A DNA stretch of 64,000 nt, from assembly GCF_003732265.1 (NCBI RefSeq), contig NZ_MOBK01000004.1, forward strand, positions 62,001 to 126,000. The letters run 5' to 3'. A model generated the notes under the pieces. It was not told the origin of the DNA. It saw nothing but the letters and a program-made list of their open reading frames with translations, and made no database searches. A program made the position numbers and the translations under genes. Below, piece by piece: positions 26,605 through 36,123 of the stretch (position 1 is its first letter; every line of letters begins with the position of its first letter). This DNA comes from Pseudomonas brassicacearum. GTDB taxonomy: Bacteria; Pseudomonadota; Gammaproteobacteria; Pseudomonadales; Pseudomonadaceae.

Positions 26605-26743
26605 TTTTGGAGGTTCCCTTGAGCCGGTGGTAACCACGACCTGCTAGACCAGGTCGACGCGTGACCAAATGTTTCAATTCAGTCGCAGGGCCACACTAGC
26701 CCCCGCAAGGGATTAACAAAAATGAATAATTATTGGGTTAGGC

Positions 26744-26759
26744 ATAAGTAAAGACTTAT
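26744..26759. promoter_or_regulatory. Inverted repeat, probable LysR site in the pycA/lysR divergent region
   Basis: ATAAGT-AAAG-ACTTAT, a perfect 6+4+6 inverted repeat, lies 37 bp before the LysR start and 140 bp before pycA. Size and position suit a LysR recognition site (T-N11-A type). The rest of the 192-bp gap is AT-rich promoter sequence. Confidence 0.5.
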
Positions 26760-26796
26760 AGTCGTCGCATCAGCCCGTGCCGAGAGCGACTAAACT

Positions 26797-27759
26797 ATGC
26801 GTAAGTCATTGATGCGTATGACATTGCGTCAATTGCAGATTTTCAATGAAGTCTGTGATTTGCGGTCCTACAGCCGGGCAGCCGACGAAATGTCGCTTAC
26901 ACAGCCGGCCGTCAGCCTACAAATTCGGCAACTTGAAGAGCTGATTGGTCAGCCCTTGTTCGATTACGTCGGCAAAAAACTCTACATGACTGAGGCCGCC
27001 GAAGCACTCCAGCGCGCCAGCCGGGATATTTTCGGGCGCCTGGAAAACCTCGACATGCAGCTTTCGGACATGCAGGGCTCACTGCAAGGGCAGCTGAAAC
27101 TCGCGGTGGAGTCCAGCGCCAAATACTTCGTCCCGCACCTGTTTGCCGCGTTCAAGCGCCAGCATCCCGAGGTCAATCTGCAACTGACGGTCGTCAATCG
27201 GGGGCAAGTGATTCGTCGCCTGTCAGATAACCGCGATGACCTGGTGATCATGTCGATGGTGCCGCAAGACATGGGACTGGAGTTCCTGCCCTTCCTCAAC
27301 AACCCGATCGTTGCGGTGGCGCCACCGGATCATCCGCTGTGCCACATGGGGCCGCTGCGCCTGCAAGACCTTGAGCCCTACACCTTGCTGATGCGCGAGT
27401 CCGGTTCGGGGACACGACTGGCCTGCGAAGAGTATTTCAAGGAAAAGCGCGTGCACTTCAACCAGACCCAGGAGGTCTCGTCAGCCGAAGCTCAGCGAGA
27501 ATGTGTGCTGGCGGGTCTGGGCGTAGCGCTGTTGACGCGTCACGCCCTGAACCTTGAGTTGGCGACCGGCGGCTTGATTGAGTTGCCGGTCGAGGAATTG
27601 CCGCTCTACCGCAGCTGGTGTCTGGTGCAAGCCAAGGCAAAAAGGCTGTCACCGGTGGCGCACGCGTTCCTTGCGTTTATCCGCAGTGAGCGGGTGCAGA
27701 TCAGCGCGCTGGTTGAGCGTTTCGACGGGAAGTTGTCGGTGCCGCCTGCCAGTAATTGA
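26797..27759 (+). CDS. LysR-family regulator, PycR-like
   Basis: A 320-residue LysR regulator. Winged HTH at residues about 8-66 (LRQLQIFNEVCDLRSYSRAADEM, LTQPAVSLQIRQLEELIGQPLF), then a substrate-binding domain of two alpha/beta lobes to about 305. The start ATGCGTAAGTCATTG gives the same N-terminus as in other pseudomonads. Divergent from pycA, it matches the gene named pycR next to pyruvate carboxylase genes in P. aeruginosa, where it affects virulence and lipid metabolism. Its effector is not known. Confidence 0.92.
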   Translation: MRKSLMRMTLRQLQIFNEVCDLRSYSRAADEMSLTQPAVSLQIRQLEELIGQPLFDYVGKKLYMTEAAEALQRASRDIFGRLENLDMQLSDMQGSLQGQLKLAVESSAKYFVPHLFAAFKRQHPEVNLQLTVVNRGQVIRRLSDNRDDLVIMSMVPQDMGLEFLPFLNNPIVAVAPPDHPLCHMGPLRLQDLEPYTLLMRESGSGTRLACEEYFKEKRVHFNQTQEVSSAEAQRECVLAGLGVALLTRHALNLELATGGLIELPVEELPLYRSWCLVQAKAKRLSPVAHAFLAFIRSERVQISALVERFDGKLSVPPASN

Positions 27760-27910
27760 GTTCCAGCTCCGGGAAATCACCGATTTCGGCCAGCAGTTGG
27801 CGGCGTTCGCAGCGATCTTCGATGGCGCGACGGAATTCCATGCGGCGTTGATCTTCTTGCTGACGGCGAGTTTTGGCGGCGCTGTTGCGTTCTTCGTAGG
27901 GCTGGGCCAT
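27701..27910 (-). CDS. Small charged hypothetical protein
   Basis: A 69-residue protein starting MAQPYEERNSAAKTRRQQED, with a good GGGAGA site 8 bases before the ATG. It is rich in Arg, Glu and Gln, predicted helical at residues 5-45, and has a short hydrophobic FPELELNYWQ segment. Its 3' end overlaps the 3' end of the convergent lysR gene by 59 bp. I do not recognise a domain. The ribosome-binding site and protein-like composition favour a real gene; function unknown. Confidence 0.55.
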   Translation of the reverse strand: MAQPYEERNSAAKTRRQQEDQRRMEFRRAIEDRCERRQLLAEIGDFPELELNYWQAAPTTSRRNAQPAR

Positions 27911-28007
27911 TTCGAGTCTCCCAAGGCGATTACGGGAGTTTCAAGATAGGCGCGGGGGATGACGGTTTGGCGGCGGGTGGGTTACAGGGATGTGAACATT
28001 ACTTTGT

Positions 28008-28113
28008 GGCGAGGGGGCTTGCCCCCGTCCGGCTGCGCAGCAGTCGCAGAGATTTTGGGGCCGCTTCGCGACCCAACGGGGCGATGCGGCGTTCCGACAA
28101 GCCCCCTCGCCAC
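28008..28113. repeat. REP pair, family 2
   Basis: Arms GTGGCGAGGGGGCTTGCCCCC (left) and GCCCCCTCGCCAC (right) in inverted orientation around a roughly 60-bp GC-rich spacer. Different core from the GTGGGAGCGGGC family. It fills the gap before the RpiR gene stop. Confidence 0.85.
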
Positions 28114-28126
28114 AGCTCCAGCAGGA

Positions 28127-28993
28127 TCAGTCATCCAGCGCTTTCACCGACTTGGGCGACAGCCGCAAGCTGCGAAGGCTGCGTTTGACGCTCTTGAGGT
28201 GATTGACCAGGCTCGGGCCGCGCGCCATGGCCACGCCCATCGCCAACACGTCGATCACCACCAAGTGAGCGATACGCGAGGTCAGCGGGGTGTAGATTTC
28301 GGTGTCTTCGTGCACATCGATCGCCAGATTGACGGTCGATAGCTCAGCCAGCGGCGTCTGACTCGGGCACAGGGTGATCAGCGAGGCGCCACTTTCACGC
28401 ACCAGGTTGGCCGTGATCAGCAGATCCTTGGAGCGCCCGGACTGGGAAATACAGATCGCCACATCGGTCGGCTTCAACGTCACGGCCGACATCGCTTGCA
28501 TGTGCGGGTCGGAGTACGCCGCCGCGGTCAGCAGCAAACGGAAGAATTTATGCTGGGCATCGGCTGCCACCGCACCCGATGCGCCGAAGCCATAGAACTC
28601 GACGCGCTGGGCCTGGGACATGAGCGAGACTGCCCGCTGCAACTCCACCGGATCGAGCTTCTCGCGAACTTCCATCAAGGTGTGCAGGGTGGTGTCGAAG
28701 ATTTTCAGGCTGTAGTCAGCCACGGAATCGTCTTCATGGATTGCAAACTGGCCGAAGCTCGCACCGGCCGCCAGGCTCTGCGCCAGCTTCAGTTTCAAGT
28801 CCTGAAAACCGGAACAACCGATGGCACGACAGAAGCGCACGATGGTCGGCTCGCTGATGCCGACGCTGTGGGCCAGGTCGGCCATGGAGCTGTGCATCAC
28901 CGCCGCAGGATCAAGCAGCACGTGGTCGGCGACCTTGAGCTCCGACTTGCGTAAGAGATGGCGTGACTGGGCGATGTGTTGCAGCAGATTCAA
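28127..28993 (-). CDS. RpiR/HexR-family transcriptional regulator
   Basis: A 288-residue regulator with an N-terminal RpiR helix-turn-helix (residues about 1-77; SMADLAHSVGISEPTIVRFCRAIGC) and a SIS sugar-phosphate-binding domain (about 125-260; VEFYGFGASGAVAADAQHKF and CISQSGRSKDLL). HexR proteins of this family sense KDPG and repress Entner-Doudoroff and central carbon genes. This gene is a HexR-like paralogue next to pyruvate carboxylase (like PA5438) rather than the zwf-linked hexR. A perfect HexR-type palindrome lies 46 bp upstream, indicating autoregulation. Ligand not determinable. Confidence 0.88.
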   Translation of the reverse strand: MNLLQHIAQSRHLLRKSELKVADHVLLDPAAVMHSSMADLAHSVGISEPTIVRFCRAIGCSGFQDLKLKLAQSLAAGASFGQFAIHEDDSVADYSLKIFDTTLHTLMEVREKLDPVELQRAVSLMSQAQRVEFYGFGASGAVAADAQHKFFRLLLTAAAYSDPHMQAMSAVTLKPTDVAICISQSGRSKDLLITANLVRESGASLITLCPSQTPLAELSTVNLAIDVHEDTEIYTPLTSRIAHLVVIDVLAMGVAMARGPSLVNHLKSVKRSLRSLRLSPKSVKALDD

Positions 28994-29038
28994 AGGGCTG
29001 GACTCTTTGTTATTGGCAGTTGCCGGAGATGTAGCAAG

Positions 29039-29057
29039 CTTGTAGTTATACTACAAG
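29039..29057. promoter_or_regulatory. HexR-type palindromic operator
   Basis: CTTGTAGT-TAT-ACTACAAG, a perfect 8+3+8 palindrome, fits the gammaproteobacterial HexR consensus TGTARTNNNAYTACA. It lies 46 bp upstream of the RpiR-family gene, where a bound repressor would block transcription. Confidence 0.7.
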
Positions 29058-29128
29058 AATTGGCTTTTTGCCTGCTCAATCCGTAACTCGATGTCCCCAT
29101 TCCACGCCACATGCGCTCCATGTAGCAC

Positions 29129-31999
29129 TTACGAGGGGTTCGCGTCCTTTTGTAACAGCTTGGCCAGTTCATCAGCCTCAACGGGGCGACTGATCAAATA
29201 GCCTTGCACTTCATCGCAGCACTCGGCTTTCAAAAACTCCAACTGCTCCTGCCGCTCCACACCTTCGGCCACCACTTTCAGCGACAAGCCATGCGCCATC
29301 GCAATGATCGCCCGGGTAATGGCCGCATCCACAGTGCCCTCCCCCAGCCCACGAATAAACGCCTGATCGATCTTCACGTAATCCACTGGAATACGTTTGA
29401 GGTAGCTCAAGGACGAATACCCGGTGCCGAAATCGTCGATCGCCAACTTCACCCCCAGATCACGCAGCTGCTGGAAGGTCGCGATGATGTGCTCGACGCT
29501 GTCCAGCAACTGACTTTCGGTCAGTTCCAGTTCCAGGCAGTGCGGCGCCAGACCGGTTTCTTCCAGCACTTGGCGCACCAGACTGACCAGCTTGCCCTGA
29601 CGCAATTGATGCACCGACAGGTTGACCGACACACGAATTGGTTCCAGCCCCTGCCGCTGCCATTCGCAGGCTTGCCAACAGGCCTGGCGCAAGACGAACT
29701 CGCCGATCGGGCCGATCAGCCCGGTTTCCTCGGCCAGACCGATAAAGTCCCCCGGCGGCACCCGGCCCATGGTCGGATGATCCCAGCGCACCAGCGCTTC
29801 GGCGGCGTTCAAGCGGCCTGTGGCGAGGCAGAGTTTGGGTTGGTAAAAGACTTTCAGCTGCTTTTCTTCGATGGCTTTGCGCAACTGGTTTTCCAGCTGC
29901 AAACGCTCGAGGGTGCTGGCTTGCAGGCTTTCGGTATAAAACTGGAAGTTGTCGCCGCCCAAGTGTTTGGCGTGCTGCATGGCCATGTTCGACTGACTGA
30001 CCAACGCGGAGATTTCCCGCGCATTGTCCGGCAACATGCTGATACCCATGGACGCACTGATGACCAGTTCATGGCCATCGACGGAGACTGGCAAACGCAG
30101 CTTGGTCGACAACCGCGTCGCCACCCGCGCCAGGCTCGACAGGTTGCCGTAGGTATCAAACAGCACCGCAAACTCGTCGCCGGAAAGCCTGGCGATCGTG
30201 TCGGCCTCTGGCAGCGCGTTGACCAGACGCCGGGACATTTTCTGCAGCAGTTGATCAGCGACGTCATGCCCCAGGCTGTCATTGAGCAGCTTGAATCGGT
30301 CCAGATTGATGTGCAGCAACGCCAGGCTACGCCCGCCCTGGCGCACCCGCTGATGGGCCTCGCGCAACCGTTCCCGGAACAACGAGCGATTTGCCAGGCC
30401 CGTCAGTTCGTCATAGTGGGTCAAGTAGCGCATGCGCTCTTCGGATTCTCGGCGGGCCGACAGATCGGCGAAGAAGCCGACAATATGGCTGACATTTCCT
30501 CGGGTATCGCGCACTGCGTTCAGTTGCAGCCATTGCGGATAGAGCTCGCCGTTTTTACGGGTCTCGACCAATTCGCCTTGCCACGTCCCGTGCTGCGCCA
30601 GCGCCTGATGGATAGCGCCGTAGTGGCGGCGAGCATCGCGACTGCAGGGTAACTCGACGACGTTGCGTCCCAGCATGTCATCGATGTCATAGCCGGTGAC
30701 TCGACTGAAGGCCTGATTGACCGCGATCAAGGCGTAATCGGGATCGAAAATCACGATACCTTCGCTGGCGGCTTCGAATACGGTCGCCGCCAGTTGACGT
30801 TGTTCTTCCTGGCCTTTGCTCGCGCTGATGTCGCGACGGGTGCCGACCATGCGGATGACCCGACCCGTTTTGCTGCGCTCGACCGCCCGGCCGCGGTCCT
30901 CGATCCAGACCCAGTGGCCGTCGCCATGCCGCACGCGGTATTCAATCTGGTAATCCTCGCTGCGGCCTTTCAAATGCTCGATCAACGCGTGCTTCAGCGC
31001 CGGCACGTCTTCGGGGTGCAACCGCGGGCGAAGGTGGCGAAGCATGGCTGTTACGTATTCCGGCGCGAGGCCGAACAACTCCTGAATCTGCGTGTGATGA
31101 ACTTCATCGGTTTGCAGGTTCCAGTCCCACAGCCCGAGTTCGCTGGCCTTCAACGCCAACGCCAGCCGCGCTTCACTCTTGCTCAGGGCCTGGTTGGCGA
31201 CGTCGAGCTCCAGGCTGCGCTGGGCGACACGGTTTTCCAGTTCGACCTGGGCTTCACGCAGTTTTTCTTCGGCGCATCGACGGTGATCGATCTCTTTGGC
31301 TAACTCGTGATTGAGCTGGTCGCCGCAGCTTTGCGCTTGCTGCAAATGCTCGATCAACGCCTGATTCTGGAAACGGCGCAGCAATCCGCTGTCGATCAGT
31401 CGATTGACCTGCCAGGCAATCACGCTGAGCGCGCCCAACAAAATCAAGCCGAACCAGCCCCAGCCATGATCCTGCGCGTCACCGCCCCAGAATAAATAGG
31501 CGATGGCAGGCAACAGGCAGGGCAAGGTAAAAGACAGAAACGCCGGCAGGCTGACCGCGTACGCCACGCTGGCAGAAAGGGCGGCGGCACCGATCAGGCC
31601 GAATACCCAGGCTTGCTGCATGAAATTGTCGGCGGGCACCAAGGCAATACCGGCACCGGCCAGGGTCAGGCCGGTGAGGCCAGAGCCGAGCAAAAACATA
31701 CGGCGCCAGATCGGATGCGCCTGACGGTTGGGAATCGCCGAATCGAAGGCCGCGACTTGAATCACCCGCAACGCCACCAGCGACAACAGCCACACCAGCC
31801 AGACGCTGACCAGGAAGTAGCGCTGCGGGCTCCAGAGCAAACCGGCGCAGACCAGACCATTGATCAACATGAATAACGTGGGCAGCAGTGACCCCTGATA
31901 AAGCAGGCGCGTGCGTTCGACCGCCATTTCCATGGCGTACTGCTTGCGGATAACCCGCGGCTCCACCGTGGGGCCCGACAGGTCGGTGCTGAGGGTCAT
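29129..31999 (-). CDS. Membrane-bound diguanylate cyclase/phosphodiesterase (PAS-PAS-GGDEF-EAL)
   Basis: A 956-residue cyclic-di-GMP enzyme. The frame is open far upstream through uvrD antisense, but MTLSTDLSG at 31999 is the first sensible start. Order: N-terminal membrane sensor with about six helices (residues 35-215), coiled coil (235-300), two PAS domains with PAC motifs (about 305-430 and 440-555), GGDEF domain with SGDEF near residue 607, and EAL domain with EALVRWDHP near residue 735 and DDFGTGYSSLSYLK. Both catalytic signatures look intact, although SGDEF deviates at the first position, a tolerated change. The gene lies next to uvrD, as PA5442 does next to PA5443. Net activity cannot be predicted. 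Confidence 0.93.
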   Translation of the reverse strand: MTLSTDLSGPTVEPRVIRKQYAMEMAVERTRLLYQGSLLPTLFMLINGLVCAGLLWSPQRYFLVSVWLVWLLSLVALRVIQVAAFDSAIPNRQAHPIWRRMFLLGSGLTGLTLAGAGIALVPADNFMQQAWVFGLIGAAALSASVAYAVSLPAFLSFTLPCLLPAIAYLFWGGDAQDHGWGWFGLILLGALSVIAWQVNRLIDSGLLRRFQNQALIEHLQQAQSCGDQLNHELAKEIDHRRCAEEKLREAQVELENRVAQRSLELDVANQALSKSEARLALALKASELGLWDWNLQTDEVHHTQIQELFGLAPEYVTAMLRHLRPRLHPEDVPALKHALIEHLKGRSEDYQIEYRVRHGDGHWVWIEDRGRAVERSKTGRVIRMVGTRRDISASKGQEEQRQLAATVFEAASEGIVIFDPDYALIAVNQAFSRVTGYDIDDMLGRNVVELPCSRDARRHYGAIHQALAQHGTWQGELVETRKNGELYPQWLQLNAVRDTRGNVSHIVGFFADLSARRESEERMRYLTHYDELTGLANRSLFRERLREAHQRVRQGGRSLALLHINLDRFKLLNDSLGHDVADQLLQKMSRRLVNALPEADTIARLSGDEFAVLFDTYGNLSSLARVATRLSTKLRLPVSVDGHELVISASMGISMLPDNAREISALVSQSNMAMQHAKHLGGDNFQFYTESLQASTLERLQLENQLRKAIEEKQLKVFYQPKLCLATGRLNAAEALVRWDHPTMGRVPPGDFIGLAEETGLIGPIGEFVLRQACWQACEWQRQGLEPIRVSVNLSVHQLRQGKLVSLVRQVLEETGLAPHCLELELTESQLLDSVEHIIATFQQLRDLGVKLAIDDFGTGYSSLSYLKRIPVDYVKIDQAFIRGLGEGTVDAAITRAIIAMAHGLSLKVVAEGVERQEQLEFLKAECCDEVQGYLISRPVEADELAKLLQKDANPS

Positions 32000-32257
32000 A
32001 GGCAATGTTCTTGTTCTTATAATGATGAGCATGAGCCCGAAACGTCGACGGAGCATACACAAGCCAATGCCCTTACCAAACTGCCCCAGATCATAAATTC
32101 GACAATATTTCAGCACCCCGTCTACCCGGCAAAACCCTACGAGCGCGGCCCGCCAACGCCTGCAGCCAGTGACTGACCGGTCGTCCTCCGTGCAACTTTC
32201 ATCGGCTAATGCAAAGCTCGGTTTGCCCGGTGTGGCGGCGCACCCTAGAATGCCCCG

Positions 32258-34441
32258 ATGCGCGATGATCTCTCCCTTCTGCTGAACTCCCTCAACGATG
32301 CCCAACGCCAGGCCGTAGCTGCCCGCGTGGGTCGTCAGTTGGTCCTGGCCGGTGCTGGTTCCGGTAAAACCCGAGTGCTGGTGCACCGTATCGCCTGGTT
32401 GATCCAGGTCGAAAACGCCTCGCCGCACTCCATCCTGTCGGTGACCTTCACCAATAAGGCCGCAGCCGAGATGCGTCAGCGCATCGAGCAGCTGATGGGG
32501 CTCAACCCCGCCGGCATGTGGGTCGGCACCTTCCACGGCCTGGCGCACCGCTTGCTGCGGGCGCATTGGCAGGAAGCCGGGCTGAGCCAGACTTTCCAGA
32601 TTCTCGACAGCGACGACCAGCAACGCTTGGTCAAGCGGGTGATCCGCGAGCTGGGCCTGGACGAACAACGCTGGCCGGCCCGTCAGGCCCAGTGGTTCAT
32701 CAACGGGCAGAAAGATGAAGGTCTGCGTCCGCAACATATTCAAGCCAGCGGCGATATGTTCCTGGCGACCATGCGTAGCATTTATGAGGCCTATGAGGCC
32801 GCTTGCCTGCGCGCCGGCGTGATCGACTTCTCCGAATTGCTGCTGCGTGCCCTCGATTTGTGGCGCGACCACCCGGGTTTGCTGGCTCATTATCAGAAAC
32901 GCTTCCGGCATATTCTGGTGGACGAGTTTCAGGACACCAACGCCGTGCAGTACGCCTGGTTGCGTCTGCTGGCCAAAGGCGGCGACAGCCTGATGGTGGT
33001 GGGCGACGACGATCAGTCGATTTACGGCTGGCGCGGCGCGAAGATCGAGAACATCTATCAGTATTCCGATGATTTCCCGGATGCCGAGACCATCCGTCTG
33101 GAGCAGAACTATCGCTCTACCGCCGGGATCCTCAAGGCTGCCAACGCCCTGATTGCCAACAACACCGGGCGCATGGGCAAAGAGCTTTGGACCGATGGCG
33201 GCGAAGGCGAAGCGATCAACCTGTACGCCGCGTTCAACGAGCACGACGAAGCACGTTACGTGGTGGAAACCATTGAAAGTGCGCTGAAAACCGGCTTGGC
33301 TCGCAGCGATATCGCGATTTTGTACCGCTCCAACGCCCAATCGCGCGTTTTGGAAGAAGCCCTGCTGCGTGAACGCATTCCGTACCGTATCTATGGCGGT
33401 CAGCGCTTCTTCGAGCGGGCAGAAATCAAGAACGCCATGGCTTACCTGCGTTTGCTGGAAGGCCGTGGCAACGATGCGGCGCTGGAGCGGGTGATCAACG
33501 TCCCGGCCCGTGGCATCGGCGAGAAAACTGTCGAAGCCATCCGCGACCACGCCCGTCACAGCGATGTGTCGATGTGGGAAGCCATGCGACTGCTGGTGGC
33601 CAATAAAGGCCTGACCGGTCGCGCGGCTGGCGCGCTCGGTGCCTTTATCGAGTTGATCGAGAACCTTGCTGCCAAGTGCATGGAAATGCCCCTGCACCTG
33701 ATGACCCAGACAGTCATCGAGCAATCCGGGCTGATCGCCTATCACCAGGCGGAAAAAGGCGAGAAAGGCCAGGCTCGGGTAGAAAACCTTGAGGAATTGG
33801 TCAGCGCCGCGCGCAACTTCGAAAACGCCGAAGAAGACGAAGACCTGACGCCGCTGGCGGCGTTCCTCGGCCATGCGTCGCTGGAGGCCGGGGATACTCA
33901 GGCCGAAGAGCATGAAGACAGCATTCAGCTGATGACCTTGCACAGCGCCAAGGGCCTGGAATTTCCTTACGTGTTCCTGGTGGGCATGGAAGAAGGCCTG
34001 TTCCCGCACAAGATGAGCCTGGAAGAGCCCGGCCGTCTTGAGGAAGAACGCCGTCTGGCCTACGTTGGCATCACCCGGGCCATGCAGAATCTGGTGATGA
34101 CCTATGCTGAAACCCGACGCCTGTATGGCAGCGAAACCTACAACAAGGTCTCGCGTTTCGTACGGGAAGTGCCGAAAGGGCTGATCCAGGAAGTGCGCTT
34201 GTCGAACAGTGTCAGCCGTCCGTTCGGTGGCAATCAATCGATGAGCGGCAGCAACCTGTTCAGCGGCAGCGAGATTCCGGAAACCGGCTTCAGCCTGGGC
34301 CAGACGGTAAGGCACTCGATCTTTGGCGACGGCGTGATCCTCAACTTCGAGGGTGCCGGCGCGCAGGCACGGGTGCAGGTGAACTTCAGCGAAGGCAGCA
34401 AGTGGCTGATGCTGGGTTACGCGAAGCTGGAAGCGATCTAA
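32258..34441 (+). CDS. uvrD: DNA helicase II
   Basis: A 727-residue superfamily 1 helicase for nucleotide-excision and mismatch repair. The start ATG at 32258 gives MRDDLSLLLNSLNDAQRQAV. Motif I is GAGSGKTRVLVHR near residue 32; motif Ia TFTNKAAAEMR; motif II VDEFQDTN near residue 223; motif III GDDDQSIYGWRGA; motif IV LEQNYRST; motif V LMTLHSAKGLEF near residue 562; motif VI VGITRAMQ. The C-terminus carries the UvrD-type tail with FGDGVILNFEG. No LexA box is apparent in the upstream gap (32000-32257). Confidence 0.97.
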   Translation: MRDDLSLLLNSLNDAQRQAVAARVGRQLVLAGAGSGKTRVLVHRIAWLIQVENASPHSILSVTFTNKAAAEMRQRIEQLMGLNPAGMWVGTFHGLAHRLLRAHWQEAGLSQTFQILDSDDQQRLVKRVIRELGLDEQRWPARQAQWFINGQKDEGLRPQHIQASGDMFLATMRSIYEAYEAACLRAGVIDFSELLLRALDLWRDHPGLLAHYQKRFRHILVDEFQDTNAVQYAWLRLLAKGGDSLMVVGDDDQSIYGWRGAKIENIYQYSDDFPDAETIRLEQNYRSTAGILKAANALIANNTGRMGKELWTDGGEGEAINLYAAFNEHDEARYVVETIESALKTGLARSDIAILYRSNAQSRVLEEALLRERIPYRIYGGQRFFERAEIKNAMAYLRLLEGRGNDAALERVINVPARGIGEKTVEAIRDHARHSDVSMWEAMRLLVANKGLTGRAAGALGAFIELIENLAAKCMEMPLHLMTQTVIEQSGLIAYHQAEKGEKGQARVENLEELVSAARNFENAEEDEDLTPLAAFLGHASLEAGDTQAEEHEDSIQLMTLHSAKGLEFPYVFLVGMEEGLFPHKMSLEEPGRLEEERRLAYVGITRAMQNLVMTYAETRRLYGSETYNKVSRFVREVPKGLIQEVRLSNSVSRPFGGNQSMSGSNLFSGSEIPETGFSLGQTVRHSIFGDGVILNFEGAGAQARVQVNFSEGSKWLMLGYAKLEAI

Positions 34442-34458
34442 AGCCAGCCAGCGGGCTT

Positions 34459-34548
34459 ATGTGGGAGCGGGCTTGCTCGCGAAGAACGATAATGCGGTAT
34501 TTCTGAAAAACCGCGTTGCTGCCTTCGCGAGCAAGCCCGCTCCCACAG
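34459..34548. repeat. REP pair (REPIN), family 1
   Basis: ATGTGGGAGCGGGCTTGCTC and CGAGCAAGCCCGCTCCCACA arms, inverted, spacer about 42 bp, between uvrD and the EamA gene. Confidence 0.9.
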
Positions 34549-34599
34549 AGTCTGTGTTGCATCCAGGCTCACAGTTAATCTTATTAAAGGCGCGAAGTA

Positions 34600-35040
34600 A
34601 TGGGCTCAGGCTTCTTTTCTTCCTGGACGTTCTGGGCCCTGATGTCGGCGGCGTTTGCCGCCATGACTGCGATCTTCGCCAAAATCGGCATCGAAAACGT
34701 CAATTCCGACTTCGCCACCCTGCTGCGCACCGTAGTGGTATTGGTCAGCCTGGCCTTGATTTTGTACGCCACGGGCCAATATCAGTCATTAGGATCGATC
34801 TCGGCGAAGAGCTACCTGTTCTTGCTGCTGTCGGGACTGGCCACCGGCGCCTCGTGGATCTGCTACTTCCGCGCGCTGAAACTGGGGCCGGCCTCGCTGG
34901 TCGCTCCGGTGGACAAGCTCAGCGTGGTGCTGGTGGCAGTGCTCGGCGTGATCCTGCTGGGCGAAAGACTCGACCTGCGCCAATGGGGCGGAATCGGCCT
35001 GATCACGGCCGGTGTGGTCATGCTGGCGCTGCGACGCTAG
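34600..35040 (+). CDS. Single-domain EamA-family transporter
   Basis: A 146-residue inner-membrane protein with four to five hydrophobic helices. Residues 4-143 form one EamA (drug/metabolite transporter) repeat: WALMSAAFAAMTAIFAKIGIE at the start and GLATGASWICYFRALKLGP, ASLVAPVDKLSVVLVAVLG, GERL, WGGIGLITAGVVML. Full DMT proteins have two repeats, so this half-size form probably dimerises. The ATG follows AAGGCG. Substrate unknown. Confidence 0.85.
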   Translation: MGSGFFSSWTFWALMSAAFAAMTAIFAKIGIENVNSDFATLLRTVVVLVSLALILYATGQYQSLGSISAKSYLFLLLSGLATGASWICYFRALKLGPASLVAPVDKLSVVLVAVLGVILLGERLDLRQWGGIGLITAGVVMLALRR

Positions 35041-35219
35041 GCATCCTTCCTACAGAAGCTATCCACTCGTCCTACGGACCGAAATCAAAAGGCCTTATTG
35101 CGCTGACTGAAGCTGAACGCAACCTGTCAGGCAAAAGCCCGAAACACTCTGCCGCTAGCCAGTAACACTTCAGCTGTGCAACATGGCGCGCGTGCCATCC
35201 ACAAATGGGATTACCCTTT

Positions 35220-36095
35220 ATGAAACGTTTTCTTAGCATCGCCATGGCGTTGTGCATCGGCCTGACGATGAGCCTCGACGCCAACGCCAAGCGCTTTGGT
35301 GGCGGCAAAAGCGTCGGCGCTGCGCCGACCCACCAGACCAGCCAAATGGCGCCTTCTTCTCCAGGCATGGGCGGCGCTGCGGCGACCGCTGGCGCTGCCG
35401 GTGCCGCGGGCGCTGCGGCCAAGGCTGGCGGTGCTTCGCGCTGGCTCGGCCCTCTGGCCGGCATCGCTGCCGGTGGCCTGCTGGCCTCCATGTTCATGGG
35501 CGGCGGCTTCCAGGGCATGCAGATTTTCGACATCCTGATCATGGCGGTCATCGCCTTCCTGATCTTCCGCTTCATCGCCGCTCGTCGTCGCAAGCAGCAG
35601 GAGCACATGGCTCCCGCTGGCCACGCACCGATGCAGCGTGAAGTGTTCGACCAGAAGCCTGCTGGCGGTTCGATCTTCGGCGGTTCGGCTGCACCGGTTG
35701 CCGCTCGTCCGGTAATCAATGCGCCGGCCTGGTTCAATGAACAGAACTTCATTGAAGCGGCCCGCAACCACTTCCAGTCCCTGCAGCAGCATTGGGACGC
35801 CAACGAAATGGACAAGATCGCCGAGTTCGTGACCCCGCAAATGCTCGAGTTCCTCAAGCGCGAACGCGCTGACCTGGGCGACGGTTTCCAGTCCACCTAC
35901 ATTGATAACCTCAATGTTCAACTGGACGGTGTGGATGATCGTGCCGACAAGACCATCGCCACCCTGACTTTCAGCGGCGTGTCGAAGACTTCACGTTTCG
36001 ACCAGGGCGAAGTGTTCAGCGAAAGCTGGAACATGGAACGTCCGCAGGGCGAAAACCAGCCTTGGCTGGTGGCCGGTATCCGCCAGAACGGCTGA
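35220..36095 (+). CDS. Tim44-like domain membrane protein
   Basis: A 291-residue exported or membrane-anchored protein. The signal sequence MKRFLSIAMALCIGLTMSLDANA precedes an Ala/Gly-rich region (about 45-75), two hydrophobic segments (about 78-122; AGGLLASMFMGGGFQGMQIFD and MAVIAFLIFRFI), a linker, and a C-terminal Tim44-like alpha/beta domain (about 175-290; FIEAARNHFQSLQQHWDANE, ADKTIATLTFSG). The start at 35220 fits the signal peptide better than the upstream Met at 35205. Role in bacteria is not established. A strong terminator follows. Confidence 0.85.
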   Translation: MKRFLSIAMALCIGLTMSLDANAKRFGGGKSVGAAPTHQTSQMAPSSPGMGGAAATAGAAGAAGAAAKAGGASRWLGPLAGIAAGGLLASMFMGGGFQGMQIFDILIMAVIAFLIFRFIAARRRKQQEHMAPAGHAPMQREVFDQKPAGGSIFGGSAAPVAARPVINAPAWFNEQNFIEAARNHFQSLQQHWDANEMDKIAEFVTPQMLEFLKRERADLGDGFQSTYIDNLNVQLDGVDDRADKTIATLTFSGVSKTSRFDQGEVFSESWNMERPQGENQPWLVAGIRQNG

Positions 36096-36123
36096 TCCCC
36101 ACAGCGTTAAGCGTGTTGTAATA

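Noticed and set aside
25177..26622. A 481-codon plus-strand frame opposite pycA
   Set aside because: Antisense to a highly conserved gene; composition (His, Gly, Arg) is typical of shadow frames.
29129..34315. A 1,728-codon minus-strand open frame covering both the GGDEF/EAL region and all of uvrD
   Set aside because: The upstream 770 codons are antisense to the intact uvrD gene and show no domain; only the part from 31999 is protein-like.
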